DNA of 64,000 bases from Fomes fomentarius. Its lineage: Eukaryota > Basidiomycota > Agaricomycetes > Polyporales > Polyporaceae. The notes beneath the pieces are model-generated. The model was given only the letters and a program-made list of their open reading frames with translations. It was not told the origin of the DNA and ran no database searches. Below, in pieces: positions 12,425-23,630 of this stretch; the first letter of the stretch is position 1, and every line of letters begins with the position of its first letter. A program made the position numbers and the translations under genes. The stretch spans positions 3,348,001-3,412,000 of the forward strand of contig JABYQN010000001.1 in NCBI GenBank assembly GCA_022606135.1, read 5' to 3'.

Positions 12425-13442
12425 ATGTTCGCTAAACGCATAGTCCTCCCGATCGTCTCGCTTGCGTTGGCCGGCGCAAGCGTCTTGGCAGATTCGACTT
12501 ACATCAAGTACCCTAACGAGAACTCAACCTGGTATTGGGGATATACACACAACGTTACCTGGTACGTCCATCGGCGACGGTCGTGTGCTCGCCCCTGATA
12601 AAACTGATCACTTCGCGCGACTACACTAGGGACCAGAACCATTGGCTGGAAGGCGCAATGAATCCCACGATTAAGCTCTTCAAAGGGCAAAATGACACAC
12701 ACAGTACGCACTCTCTGCAGTGGCCGCGCCTCATTGTGGCAAGCATGGCTGAGTTCGACTTCAGACGTCCTCGCGAAGGATTTCAACCTCACTACAGGTC
12801 GCATTGAGGTCATAGTTCCGGAGGTGGAGGAAGGCCCCGATTACGTACTGCGCAGTGAGTAACAAGCTACGCGTGATGGTAGCATATACATACTCACCGA
12901 ATGGTCACCTCCCAGTCTACTACCAACCTAGCAATGTCACCAGCGCGTCGCCGGTGTCTACTGCAAGTCAAGCGAATGCCGCTGCGTCCTCCGCAGTGGA
13001 CACCACTAGCACGAACACCGGGATGGACTCCTCAAGTTCCGCCTTAGGTTCCGCCCCTCCCTCTAACGCCACAATTCCATCCCAGCCCGTTACTGCTAGC
13101 GCGACGACGACGACGGAAGCCTCGACGCTCACCTCCGAGAAAACTGAACAAGCCACTACGACAGCAGCAGGATCTTGCAACTGCAGCGGTGCCCGTGCAA
13201 CCCCATCTGCAGCATCATCCGCCCCTGCCCGACGGGAGGTCGCAGAGTTGTCGTCGTATATCATCGGCGCGACATTCACGATCCTCGAGCACCCGGCAAG
13301 TGCCACTGCTGATGGCGCTCAGGCTGATCGGAGTGTACCTTCGAGTGCGGATGCATCCACTACTGGTAGCCCTGCGACTTCTCATGGCGCTGCTAGTACA
13401 GTCACTTCAAGTGTGAGTGCCATTTCCAGCGCCAGTCACTAG
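12425..13442 (+). CDS. Kre9/Knh1-like Ser/Thr-rich secreted protein, 275 aa
   Basis: Exons 12425-12561, 12630-12703, 12765-12854 and 12916-13442; introns of 68, 61 and 61 nt; total 828 nt. Residues 1-22 form a signal peptide (MFAKRIVLPIVSLALAGASVLA). The mature N-terminus is the small beta-sandwich of the Kre9/Knh1-like, Ser-Thr-rich GPI family (Pfam PF10342): YIKYPNENSTWYWG, VTWDQNHWLEG, then NLTTGRIEVIVPEVEEGPDY. In basidiomycetes this domain occurs on many secreted wall proteins. The rest is Ser/Thr/Ala-rich and probably heavily O-glycosylated. Oddly, the C-terminus (AISSASH) lacks the hydrophobic tail needed for a GPI anchor, so as read the protein would be secreted or wall-trapped rather than membrane-anchored; a further 3' exon is possible. 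The second intron could also be read with a later acceptor at 12797, but that gives an immediate stop. Confidence 0.85.
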
Positions 13443-15327
13443 CAGCGCATGCCTGGTGTTCCAGATACGTACGCTGCAGCAAGGCATGTAGTCGTATCTG
13501 TTGAGAACTTCTATGAAGGGATGGCTTCACGCCGGCGTGGATCAGCCTTGGATACGATGTAAAGTTATTGTGTTTTTGTACGACGAAAGCGAATAGAATT
13601 AATATCCTGATTAATCGTCGTTGTGAGTGGGGCAAATGCCCGAAGTAGGGATACTCACTACAGACCAGCTCCATCGAACCGTCAGTCGCTCCCAAGCTCG
13701 AGAGAGGGCTCCGGTCACCGGCCATGGATGACACGACAGTCGAGACAGTGAGGTGCCGGTCGTCGTTGCGGTTCATTGTCGGTAACTCTGGTATACTGAG
13801 TGATCTAGGGAATGATGGGACTACACACATCCTGACCAGGCATTCGATGACAAGCGCTGCATAGTGCTCAGTTCACTTAGTTGTAGCCCATCGTTCGAGC
13901 GTGACCACCAATATCTATTGATTCATCTGTTCATGCTACTGAGTCAGTAGTCAAGGAGGAGAGAACATACGTTTACGGCACCGGCATATGTCGTGCTTGT
14001 CGTCCATGTCAATTGTATACGATCTTGATGATCATGCAATTGCGCACCTCGACAGCGTGCGAATGAGGTCTTCTTCTTCGTTTCCTCCTCCTCAATGGAG
14101 TAGAATGAATATGACGAGGGCATCCGCCACAGAGAAGATAGAAGGGCTGATATAGCCAAAGTGACTCAAGCGATATTGCGAGGTCACGCGTTTGCTCACC
14201 GTCTGTGTTCTGACCATCGTTCCAAGGGTACCCAGCACCACAGAAACATGTCCTGTATTTCCGTCGCGGGGTTGCCGTCGAGGGCGTCGGAGAGAAGAAA
14301 TGAACTACCAGGCTGGCGGCTGGCAGGTGTGCGAGCAGGCGCCAATCACCCTGACCGTGGACGTTTCGGACCGGAGCACCATCCTTTTCGACTCTTCGCT
14401 CTTCCAGTGCTCTCAGATTGGCCTCGAACCTATGCAAGTCCTTGCAAGTTTTGCCACCAGTATCGGGCAATGGTACAATCAGGACTGTATGGACGTGCAC
14501 AATGAAGACTCTCGACGACACCTTTCCAAGATGGCTAGCAGTTCGGAAGACCACAACTTCCAAGCAACTACTTCAAAATGGAATCCTTTATGATCGTGAA
14601 GCAACTTGTATACAGGCAGGTGGATAGTTTTCCGTGAACAGGCGTTGGCGTTCGCATGCATTGAAGTCCATTCAGCTTGTGTGAAGCCCCCGCAGAGAAC
14701 TCCCATACCCTTGGAAGGGAGCTCAACCCTCTATATATCGATTTTTTGTACCGCTTCGACACGCCCACAGATGTCCTGTGCGGCAACCTTGGGATCTTCG
14801 TTCTAGCTCTTGTGAGACACCGCCCTATTGTCATCGAACCTGCGGACTTAATGACCTGTCTTTGGTCGAGCCATGTATCAGCATATATAGGTATCAAGCG
14901 TGCAACCTTGGTTGCGGCCGTAACGCCTCTTCATCGTGTAAGATGACAGTAGTAATGTCCGGTGAGTCTTGTCTTACATCTCTCGGATAGATGACTGATC
15001 GTGGTCGTAGGTATACGACTGATGATATTACATGAACTTCACCTTGCTTACTGTCGAAAGTCGTGACCTGAGCTCTCATGAAAGGAAGGTTCGACTAGCG
15101 GCAATTGTGAACCGGCCCAATTTCGACTGGGCTTATGAATGTCAGAGCCTAGACCTTCAGCCCCCTGTATGAAATCAGGAAGTAATCCGGTGGATAGGCT
15201 ACCCGCGCTTCGAAACGTTGGACCCAAGGCCGAATCGCAATCATTTACCAGTAGGATGTATCTGTGGCTGTGAGTCTATCCATCCGCATTAATTCGAGTT
15301 CTGCCTGTCTCTCTGGAGCTGAATGTG
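13443..15327. other. Intergenic region, no gene seen
   Basis: Nearly 1.9 kb without a supported gene. Open frames on the minus strand (13402-13830 and 14009-14563) and plus strand (14192-14593) lack recognisable motifs and codon patterns like the neighbours. An isolated TATA-like CTATATATCG lies near 14732. Confidence 0.4.
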
Positions 15328-15335
15328 TATATAAG
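15328..15335 (+). promoter_or_regulatory. TATA box of the kinase gene
   Basis: TATATAAG lies 155 bp upstream of the kinase ATG. With initiation about 30-40 bp downstream, the 26-bp repeats at 15374-15443 would fall in the 5'UTR. Confidence 0.55.
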
Positions 15336-15373
15336 AAGAGGCCCTCTGGCCTCCAAGTCCCCCCATCATCCTC

Positions 15374-15443
15374 GTCGTTCCAGGTGAACATACTCCTTCG
15401 TCGTTCCAGGTGAACATACTCCTTCGTCGTTCCAGGTGAACAC
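15374..15443 (+). repeat. Three 26-bp tandem repeats upstream of the kinase ATG
   Basis: Units begin at 15374, 15400 and 15426, each starting GTCGTTCCAGGTGAACA. The first two are identical over 26 nt; the third matches for 17 nt and then runs on as CACAACATC. The array lies between the TATA box and the ATG at 15483. Each unit carries AGGTGAAC, which resembles a weak splice donor. Confidence 0.9.
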
Positions 15444-15482
15444 ACAACATCATCCCACCCACCTCAGTATTAAGTCACCGTC

Positions 15483-16853
15483 ATGTCGTCCACCGTCGTC
15501 CACCTCCCCAACCTCAACGGCTGTGCCGTTGATAACCGCTACTACCTTCGCAAACTCATCGGAACGGGCACCTTCGGCGTCGTCTACCAGGCTGTCGACC
15601 TCCGTGCCAGCCCTACCGAGGACCCCTACCGCGCCGTCAAAGTCATCCCAAAGGTCGGCCGGCAGCCCCACGAGATCGCGATGTTCCACCGCGAGGTCGC
15701 GTTCCACGCCGTCGTCTCCCACCACCCGAACATCGTGGGCCTCCGCGATGTGTACGAGGACGACGAGTACCTGTGCATCGTCCTCGACTACCACTCTGGG
15801 GGAGACATGTACGAACAGATCTGCCAGGGGCAGATGTACATGTACAACGACAATCTCCTCCGCACCGCGTTCGTGTCGCTCATCGACGCGGTGCAGGCGT
15901 GCCATGATGCCGGCATCGCCCACCGCGATCTCAAGCCGGAGAACGTCCTGCTGAGCAAGGACGGGTCGCAGACCTACCTCGCCGACTTCGGTATCGCAAC
16001 GAACGAGCACATAGTGGACAGTTTCGGGTGTGGTACTCTGCAGTATATGGCTCCTGGTAAGATCCCCTTCTCCTACCATCTCCTCCCTGCTCGATCCTCA
16101 CCTGTCTCTTTCCTTCTTCCTTCTGCAGAGTGCGCTGGTCCGCAGCCCTACTGTGCGCCCTCGAACGACATCTGGGGGCTGGGGGTGATCTTGGTGAATA
16201 TGATCGGCAGCATGAACCCATGGGAGGAGGCGTCGGTCAAGGACAAGGGCTTCGCGCGCTTCTGCGAAGATCCGAAGTTCCTATACGACTCGCTGCCGAT
16301 CTCCGAGGGCGCGTACGCCATCCTCCTCAGCATCTTCACGCTCCCGCTCCGCCGCATCTCACTCCCGATGCTGCGCAAGATGGTGCTCGAGGTCGACACG
16401 TTCTTCCGTGCGCCGACTGCCACCATGGCCGCCGTTGATATCCCGAACAAGAAGTACGCAGAGGCGTATCACCAGCAGCAGCCACAGCCGCAGGTGTACG
16501 CGCAGCCCTACCAGTACGCCTACCAGGAGCCGGACTGCACTAAAGAGTCGTACTTCACGCCTCCCGCTCTGGAGCACATGCACCCCGCTGCCCGCAAGGA
16601 GGAGTCCTACTACATCTCCACGGACTCAAGCTCGTACTCTCCTCTATCCTCGACAGGCGCCTGGAGCGCCGACACCATCTACTCCGCACCCGTCGCCGAT
16701 GCTGCCTCCGCAGACCCATCATCACACACCACCACGTTCCTGTCCCCTCGAGCCATGGAGGCTCGCTGGCTGGAGGACTACGATCGCATGGCGGAGAAAT
16801 TCCGCGAGCACTACTATCCGTCCACACCTTCGGATCAGCCAGTGGTTGTCTGA
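15483..16853 (+). CDS. Serine/threonine protein kinase, Ran1/Ksp1/Sks1 type, 432 aa
   Basis: Exons 15483-16056 and 16129-16853 flank a 72-nt intron (GTAAGA..CTGCAG) in phase 1; total 1299 nt. All kinase landmarks are present: Gly loop GTGTFG (27-32), Lys53 in AVKVI, Glu71 in HREV, catalytic HRDLKPEN (147-154), DFG (168-170) and GTLQYMAPE (184-192), the last completed across the intron. The subdomain XI region, DIWGLGVILVNMIGSMNPWEE, matches the Ran1/Ksp1/Sks1 group, which acts in nutrient and developmental signalling; the specific pathway here is not shown. After about residue 300 comes a Gln/Tyr/Ser-rich low-complexity tail ending DQPVVV. It sits alone between intergenic regions, so neighbours give no functional clue. 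A TATA box at 15328 and 26-bp repeats precede the start. Confidence 0.92.
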   Translation: MSSTVVHLPNLNGCAVDNRYYLRKLIGTGTFGVVYQAVDLRASPTEDPYRAVKVIPKVGRQPHEIAMFHREVAFHAVVSHHPNIVGLRDVYEDDEYLCIVLDYHSGGDMYEQICQGQMYMYNDNLLRTAFVSLIDAVQACHDAGIAHRDLKPENVLLSKDGSQTYLADFGIATNEHIVDSFGCGTLQYMAPGKIPFSYHLLPARSSPVSFLLPSAECAGPQPYCAPSNDIWGLGVILVNMIGSMNPWEEASVKDKGFARFCEDPKFLYDSLPISEGAYAILLSIFTLPLRRISLPMLRKMVLEVDTFFRAPTATMAAVDIPNKKYAEAYHQQQPQPQVYAQPYQYAYQEPDCTKESYFTPPALEHMHPAARKEESYYISTDSSSYSPLSSTGAWSADTIYSAPVADAASADPSSHTTTFLSPRAMEARWLEDYDRMAEKFREHYYPSTPSDQPVVV

Positions 16854-17530
16854 TCTGGTGGCCGGCCCCGAGATCTCTTTCGCCATGCATGTACACCCAC
16901 CAAAATCAAAACAACCATCGACGTTGCGGGCACCGTCATTGATGATGGTACATAGATGCCAACATAGATGCGAATATAACCATAGATTCACAAACATCCC
17001 CTGCGTGATTACGTGTGCTCGAGTCCGAACCGTCTCATCAGGGTAGCATAGTATCATAGACATATATTCGAGTATACATACGATATGCATACGGTCCACG
17101 GACGTCCTAACCAGGCGCTCAATGAGAAACGCTGCACAATGTATCCAATAGGGCATCCTTTTGCCCCCAATTAATCCTAGGCTCCGCCGGCCATTTTCAC
17201 CTTCCTCGCACCGGCTCGAAGATGGTAACATCGGTAAACCTCCAGGCTCCGGCCGAGTCCTGGGGGGTTTTCCAGTGCTTCCCGCAGGATCCCTCCTTCT
17301 CTGCTCTCTCCGCTCTTACATTCCGCTCTATATTACGCAGCTGCCGAGATCGTGCATGCACGCAGCACAATCAAGGGGAGGGATGAGTTATGGTTGATCA
17401 TGAACGGCGTCAACGCAGTCCGAGCTACTAGACAAAGATTCAAGCCAACAATTGTCCGGGTATCATGCTACGCGTCCGCAAACTAGTACTGTTGATGTTC
17501 GTACACCAGGGTATCATGCACAGTTAGGAG
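16854..17530. other. Intergenic region
   Basis: About 680 bp with the kinase 3' flank. It has no supported exon and no recognisable element. Confidence 0.4.
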
Positions 17531-17935
17531 TGCAAGTCGTCATACTCCTACTTCTTCGCGTGCTTGACCTCCATCTTCTTCGGCTTCTTCGACCTCCTCA
17601 TCCTCCTCGTTCTCGGGCTTCGTCGCACCCTTCTTCTTCTTCGACTTGTCTGACTTGATCTAGACATCCTTCGACTTAGGCTTGGGGGGCAGTAGCCCTG
17701 CCGGCGTCCTGACCACCCCTCGGGACGAACCAGTCTTCGTCTTCATCGTCATCACGGAGCGTACTATGTATGACACTCAACGTCAGAGCAGGCGGCACTC
17801 GCTAGAGACACGAGCACTTACCTAAGCACATCGATGCCGGAGCAAGGATAAGGTCAAGTTGACCGTCACCACCAGTCACGTTGACTGGCAACTCGAAGCC
17901 CTCGTTCGAGGAGCTGCACACATTACTACTGTCAG
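17531..17935 (-). pseudogene. Decayed coding stretch with a lysine/acid tail
   Basis: Read on the minus strand, an exon-like segment (about 17911-17822) encodes SNEGFELPVNVTGGDGQLD and then LILAPASMCL. A good GTAAGT..CATAG intron (17821-17764, 58 nt) joins it in phase 1 to KTKTGSSRGVVRTPAGLLPP and KPKSKDV. A TAG follows, and after it the same frame runs on as KSDKSKKKKGATKPENEEDE and an acidic tail ending at TGA near 17540. Clean splice sites plus a charged tail after a stop look like a broken gene, perhaps once a nuclear protein. I cannot name the family. Joining in another phase gives an acidic peptide containing DDDEDEDWFVPRGGQDAG, which also ends quickly. Further 5' exons are not clear. 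Confidence 0.3.
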
Positions 17936-18185
17936 CCGGAGCCCGAAGAGCGCATAAACCGGTCACGACACATCCACTGAGAAGAGCTGTCCGATTAGCA
18001 GTCGTACCCAGTCCCTTACCTAACTAGACCGTTGCGCCGAGGGCACGAGAGATGTATCCAGTCAATGCACAAGGCCACAATAGAATATTAGAAGCCTCGA
18101 AAGTCCACCATGTACTGTAAATACCGCAAACGACCTCGAACCCACACCAACAGGCTCCAGGGCCACAGGACAGTCACGTCTAAAC
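17936..18185. other. Short unassigned stretch
   Basis: 250 bp downstream of VPS54. It may hold the VPS54 3'UTR and upstream parts of the decayed sequence. Nothing else is seen. Confidence 0.3.
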
Positions 18186-21100
18186 CTACGACGCATCATC
18201 AATCTCGGATGGTGGCGGGGGCAGGTTCAGTTCGCCATCCAGAATGGCTGCAGTGCCGTTGAGCTGTGGCGCGTCCTCCTTGAACACAGACGGTGCTTCC
18301 GCTTTTGCTGGAGTCGGCGGGGGGATGGCATCCGCATCCGCATCTGCACCGTCAATCCCGCTCGAGTCCGGAGCGCCGTTAAAATCTACTGGCTCGTCGA
18401 CAGGCGGTGTGTCCGTGATAGCACGTGAAGACGGGGCGGCCGAGTTGACAGGTGCGTTGTCTGCCATCGGGTCGATCTGAGGGGTACTAACGAGGAGTTG
18501 AGGTGTACTGGTCCGAGAGTCCGGACGTGGCGAAGGCGACGGCGCAGGAGAGGGGGACGAAAACGACGGCGGGAGCGCTTTCTCGACGTTCGGTACAGGT
18601 GCAGAGCTGGGATCGGGAGCTGCTCGACCGTTGAGCGTGCCCGCTCGCGCGAGCATGTTGCGGAAACGGCCTGGAGTCGGCGGGGGCTTTGGCGAGGGCT
18701 GAACGGTGGGATGTGTTGCAGGCTGGGTGCCAGGCTGCGGCGGGGGTTGTTTGACCATAATGCGCTTTTCAGACACGATGGTCTCGAGCATCGCTGTCGG
18801 GGCGGAGACGTTCTTGAGCCCAGTGAACTTCTCTTGTAGATAGCGCGCATCTGCGAGAAGCCTAAAGAGGACAGACGTGAATCACTGAACGGTTTACGGT
18901 CAGGACGGGCTGAGACGTACCGCTGTTTCGCATCTAGGGACGGTAGCTCGATCTTGGTGTACTCCTCCGATAGTCGATGGTTGATAGCGGCAAAGACTTG
19001 CGTCATCACATACTACAATAACAAACCTCATGAGTTTCTGCATGCTGACATGATGCCTACAGGACACACGAACCTCGACAACGGACGAAGGAAGGTAGCG
19101 TGAAAGTACTTTGTGCAGCGTCACGGTCTCCTTCACCAGGACCTCCATGTAATCATTGACACCAACGCCTTCATTGGGCACGTCCCACCTGACCACCTAG
19201 ATACCGTGCTCAGCAACGGTAACATCGAGATTGAGAGCCAAAAGAGTACCTGAAGCGTCCGTATGTGCGCGGTGAGACGGTCGCCCATGATCGCGATGAG
19301 CTTCGCATGAATCTCATTCTGATGCTCTTGATAATCCTATTCACAAACAGATGGCTGTTGACTCGACTGGCCAGACAGTGCGATAGGCTCGTTACGTACC
19401 CGCTTGAGCTTGTCGAACTCGACGAGCATCACCGCCTGTTTCTGGCTCAGATGTCTCCTGAACGTCTCTCGGATGTATGGAATGAGCGAGATCATGATGG
19501 CTAGTGACTGCGACGCAAGAGCTATCACCACAGCGTCAGCCGCACATTGTGCTACTCACAACGACCCAACGCAAACTCACCTAGGTGCTTCGCCGTGATG
19601 TTCTTCAAACCCGCGGAGCGCATGGCCCCCGCACCGAGCACGACCTGGCACGTCCGCGAATTGAACGACTTCAGGAGCTCAATTATTCGACTCATCGTGT
19701 CCGTCGTCAGCAGCGGCAGGTTCACGATCACCTTCAAGTAGTCGATGAGCAGTACAAGCACGTCCAGCGTCGCGGACACGGCAAAGTATGCGCGCTCCTC
19801 CACACGCAGATGTTTCGTTGGAGCATTCGCTGAGCGCCTGCGCTGTGCACGTCCGGGCGAGGGAGGGAAGGCCGGAGAGGGGAGCGGGGAGGAGGGACGG
19901 GGTTGCCCGGAACTGCTGCCGTTGACCGCGAGGGAGGGCGAGGACGGTGCGGGCGATGGAGGCGGTATAGGAGATAGGGTGTCGGAAGGAGGGCGGTTGA
20001 GTAGGAGCTCGGGCGGGTCGGAGATGGACGCGTCGACGATCACGTCGACGATACGCTGTACGGATGGAGCCACTTCGGCGGCATTCCACTGCTCGTCTTC
20101 CACGAGTTTCGCAGATTGATTGAGCTGCGACTGGTGGAATTGCTGCAGGAAGCTCTTCGCCTGTATCGTGGATGAGCTATCGGCTGCGACGAAGAGAGTG
20201 AGTTGTTGTCACAAACCTGGCTGACTATTGTCCCCCGGAGGCCGACAATCATCCGTCTGCAGATAGTCTCCGACTTCACGACGAAGTCCCAAGACTCGTT
20301 GAACAAGGCGCAGAAGCTAGGCAGATCCAGCGCGATGTGTTGTTCCGCACGAATGCTGATGACCGTTGAGGCACGAGCATTAGCCAACTCCGCTGCAGAG
20401 GATAAGATGTCTGATAGCTCCTCCTGGAGCGCAGTGATATCTACGGGTGTTTTGGGAGACCTGATACAATCGATCAGAAGCAGCCAGCCTCAGCTGAGGA
20501 TGTACATACTGGATGCTCTGAATGACATCGACGATCACGCCGCCTTGGCGATGAAGACCCTCAATGCAGTTCAGCAGACTTCGGTACATGCTGCGAGCGA
20601 TTTCCAAAAATGCAGGATGTGACATGCCACGAAGCTCCGAAACAGCATTTGACCTGCGAAACTGGTCGATATAGCATTCGACAGAAGGCAGCACAGACGT
20701 ACTGATTTGGTACAGCGTCATCAGTACCCTCAAGTGCAGGTATTCGCTTGTGGCAAGTCAGCGAAAGTAGCAGATAATCCTGTGTTCTGTGACCCACCCG
20801 CTTAACTGCGTTTCGGACTTCCGTCATGGCAACATCTCGCCATGATAGTGTCGCCTCCAAGATCCCCTTCGTACGTACCAAGGACTGCAGGAGAGGTCGA
20901 AGACGATCTCGTAGCGACATGTTGAACTCCAATCGCCGCCCTTTTGACCAGTTCTCCTGCGTCGAGTCGATCCGTTCTACAAGGTCAAGTCGGAGGACGT
21001 TAACGAATTCCGACGTCAGTGAAGTCGTTATTTCCATCGTCAATGTCCGCAGATGTTCCGGAAGGGCAGCGAATGCTCTCAGCGAGGACAGCGGAATTTG

Positions 21101-22349
21101 AGGAGCCGGTGGGTGTGACGGAGGAGGGGGCGTCGCTGGTGGCGACTCCATGACTGTCGGTAATTGTGAAGGAGACGACCGGCCATTCTTTGTCGGTGCT
21201 GGTGCAGGTGGGGGACCAACTGGCTGGTTCTCCTGGTCCAGATGCCAAAGCCTACCCAACTCCTCGATCATGTCCAGCGCTTCACCCCACTGACCTGCCC
21301 CGACCAAGCTTCTCGCGACTCCAGTCATTTCCATGACACCTCCGACGAAGCGCACGCCATCCTTGACCGCACCCAGATTGCGCAGCTTCCCCTCTTTACG
21401 CACAATCTGCAGCCCCCGTTTGGCGCCCTTCTCGTCCACGTCCTTCAGCAGGCCTCGGAGATGAGATATTCGATCGAGGCATTGTTCGGACTCGGTTTGC
21501 AGATCCTGCAGGTTCGCTAAGGCAGCAAAGAACGATGTAGACCGGACAGAGATCTCGCGGATGAGGTGCTGCTCGATAGTGTCGGCATAGTGAGAGAACT
21601 TCTCGAGCAGTGGCAGGGCATGGGACAGGGAAGACGGGTCTGAGAATTCTTCATCGCCCTCGTGTTGCTCTGTAACCGCGTTGAAGGTGCGCGGGTCGCC
21701 AAGGTTGAAATCACGCTGGAAGAAGACCGCGGGAACAGTCTCGAGTGGGGGCAGCGCCTTGCCAGGCGGTGGTCTCGGAGTTCGGGGTGTTGGTGGTACC
21801 TCCATGCTAGCTGAGCTAGAGGACGGAAGGGGGTCGTCAATCTGCGCGGCGCCGTCTCGGCCCTGCTCTGCATTGCGCACAAATCGTTCCCATTCTGGTG
21901 TTACTGCCCGGAGATAGGACTCGAAGTCTTTCCGGCGGACGCGCGGCAGGTCGGCGGGCGGAACAGCAGGAAGGCTGGAGTGCGCCTTGGGCGGTGCGGA
22001 CTTCTTGTGCGGATTGTTCACGACATTCGAGATGGCTGCACGCCATATATATGAGACGGAGGTAGGGTGTTGATTGTGCGCACGTACCATTGAAACCGTG
22101 TTTCGAACTACTCCATTCCGTTGGAAGGGAACCAAACGCGAGAGATGTTAGTGAGGCATTGTTATAGACATCATACGGGGCATTGTTTGCAAGATAGTCT
22201 CCGCGTCCTTCCGTTGTTTCTGAGACACTGCCAGGTCCTGGCCGTTTGTTATCATAGTTGAAACGGTACGAGCGAGACGCATTGAAGGTGGGGAGGTCAC
22301 CGACAGGCGAAGCGGGACGCGAGGGCGTAGACTCCGCGTAGTCCGACAT
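18186..22349 (-). CDS. VPS54: Vacuolar protein sorting-associated protein 54, GARP complex subunit, 1203 aa
   Basis: Tethering subunit that brings endosome-derived vesicles to the trans-Golgi network, working with Vps51-53. Eleven exons on the minus strand: 22349-22088, 22035-20798, 20746-20703, 20653-20510, 20460-20217, 20160-19581, 19521-19400, 19336-19250, 19196-19074, 19012-18921 and 18861-18186. All ten introns are 49-63 nt with GT..AG ends; the total is 3612 nt. The N-terminal part has the Vps54 helical region (RKDFESYLRAVTPEW, HYADTIEQHLIREISVRSTS, LRGLLKDVDEKG). The middle holds VKRRIPALEG and MSHPAFLEIARSMYRSLLN. The C-terminal domain holds QAKSFLQQFHQSQLNQSAKL, VEDEQWNAAEV and RTCQVVLGAGAMRSAGLKNI. 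The 44-nt exon 3 is supported because both joins restore the conserved order VKR-RIPALEG-SNAVSELRG. About 200 C-terminal residues are Pro/Ala/Ser-rich and disordered. It is divergent from SAM37, 244 bp away. Confidence 0.95.
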
Positions 22350-22593
22350 GACAGATGGGTCAGTTCTAGAGCCGCGCTAAACACAAAGCTTGGCCACCAG
22401 TCGTCCCAGCAACTTCAGAGCAGCATACGGTCGTTGAACAAGCGTGGAGATGAGAGAGGAGAGGGAATGCCCAGTGTGCCGCTCGCACTCTGTTCACAGC
22501 GCACGTATGGGCGTCTCACTGTGTAGGCTGCTTACGTAACGTCCTGTCCGTGGTATAGACGCTCGTCATGCACTGTGAATTGAAGGCAGGAAA
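22350..22593. promoter_or_regulatory. Shared VPS54/SAM37 promoter region
   Basis: 244 bp separate the two divergent start codons, so both promoters must overlap or lie back to back here. No TATA box is evident, as is common for housekeeping genes. Confidence 0.5.
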
Positions 22594-23630
22594 ATGGCAA
22601 GTCCACTGGCCATCTCACTCCCCGCGCCCCTCCGCCGCTTCTTCTCCCTCTTCCCTCTCTACACACACCCAGAGATTGACTCTCCAGACAGAGCGCGCCC
22701 AGTCACCTCGCCTACGCTTTGGATACACACACCCTGGAGCCCAGACGCGGACGTCCTCAGCAGCGACGTCGAGTGTCTCAAATGGCAAGCTTACCTTGCT
22801 CTTCGCGGTCTCTCCGACATCGCAGTCCGCTGGGACATCTCCGTTGACGGCGCACTGGATGCGCGCCTGCCTAATTTGCATGTCCCGCTGAAGACCCTGC
22901 CAGGCGCGTCGGAGCAGGTCAAGGCGCAGGAAGATGGGGAGGGCGAGCTCCTACCCGCGCACCTCATCCCGGAGTGGGTGGATGGCCAAGTCGGTGCTCT
23001 GGATGAACTGAAGGGCTATGTAGACGAGGCCGCGCGAGACGAGAGTCGTGCGTGGGTTGCACTCTTAGAAGGAAACGTTCATACTGCTCTGGTACGTGCT
23101 CCACAGATCTGGATGGTGTCCCCGTCATTCACGTTCAAGTTGCTACGGATCAGTTACTGGGCCAGCCATCTTCGTTCTCGCTTCTTAACCTGCTGTCGCC
23201 CTATCAGCATAAGCCCCACTCGTTGGACGCTGACCTCCCTCATCCTCCTGCCCCGCTCTTTGGCATTAGCTCAGTACTCCCTCCGTACGGGACGCATGTT
23301 AACGTGGACGCCATTGAACAACAGTACAAGGATGCTATAGCTGCCTTGTCAGAACGACTTGGAACAGACAAATAGTTCCTCGGCTCATTGTAAGTGTTCT
23401 CACTCTTGTATCTCCAATTCTGTATTCATGATCCACCTAGGTCACCGACAGCACTGGATGCGCTCGATTTCGCATACCTCCACTGCATTCTCTACTCGAA
23501 GGCACAAACGTTGCGCTTCGAAGTGACCCGGCGCGTGAACCTGGTAGCTTGGGAGCGACGCGTCCAGAGCCAGGTCCGGGGTGCGTTCCGCATAAACCCT
23601 GCCATCCATTCAGCCATCCCTCCCTCGTAG
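22594..23630 (+). pseudogene. Sam37/Tom37 (metaxin-like) gene with an in-frame TAG
   Basis: The intact family protein is a subunit of the mitochondrial sorting and assembly machinery that inserts beta-barrel proteins in the outer membrane. Exons 22594-23091, 23154-23389 and 23441-23630; introns of 62 and 51 nt; total 924 nt (308 codons). The N-terminal metaxin/Tom37 motif is clear: TLWIHTPWSPDADVLSSDVE, then CLKWQAYLALRGLSDIAV. Later blocks are SSVLPPYGTHVNVDAIEQQ, AALSERLGTDK and SPTALDALDFAYLHCILYSK. Codon 240 (23373-23375) is TAG, between GTDK and FLGS, where homologues have Trp (TGG). The frame stays open on both sides and across intron 2, so the break is a single-base change. It could be a recent pseudogene, an allele-specific lesion, readthrough or a sequence error. 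The second acceptor (23153) is chosen to keep frame and is less certain. Confidence 0.85.
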
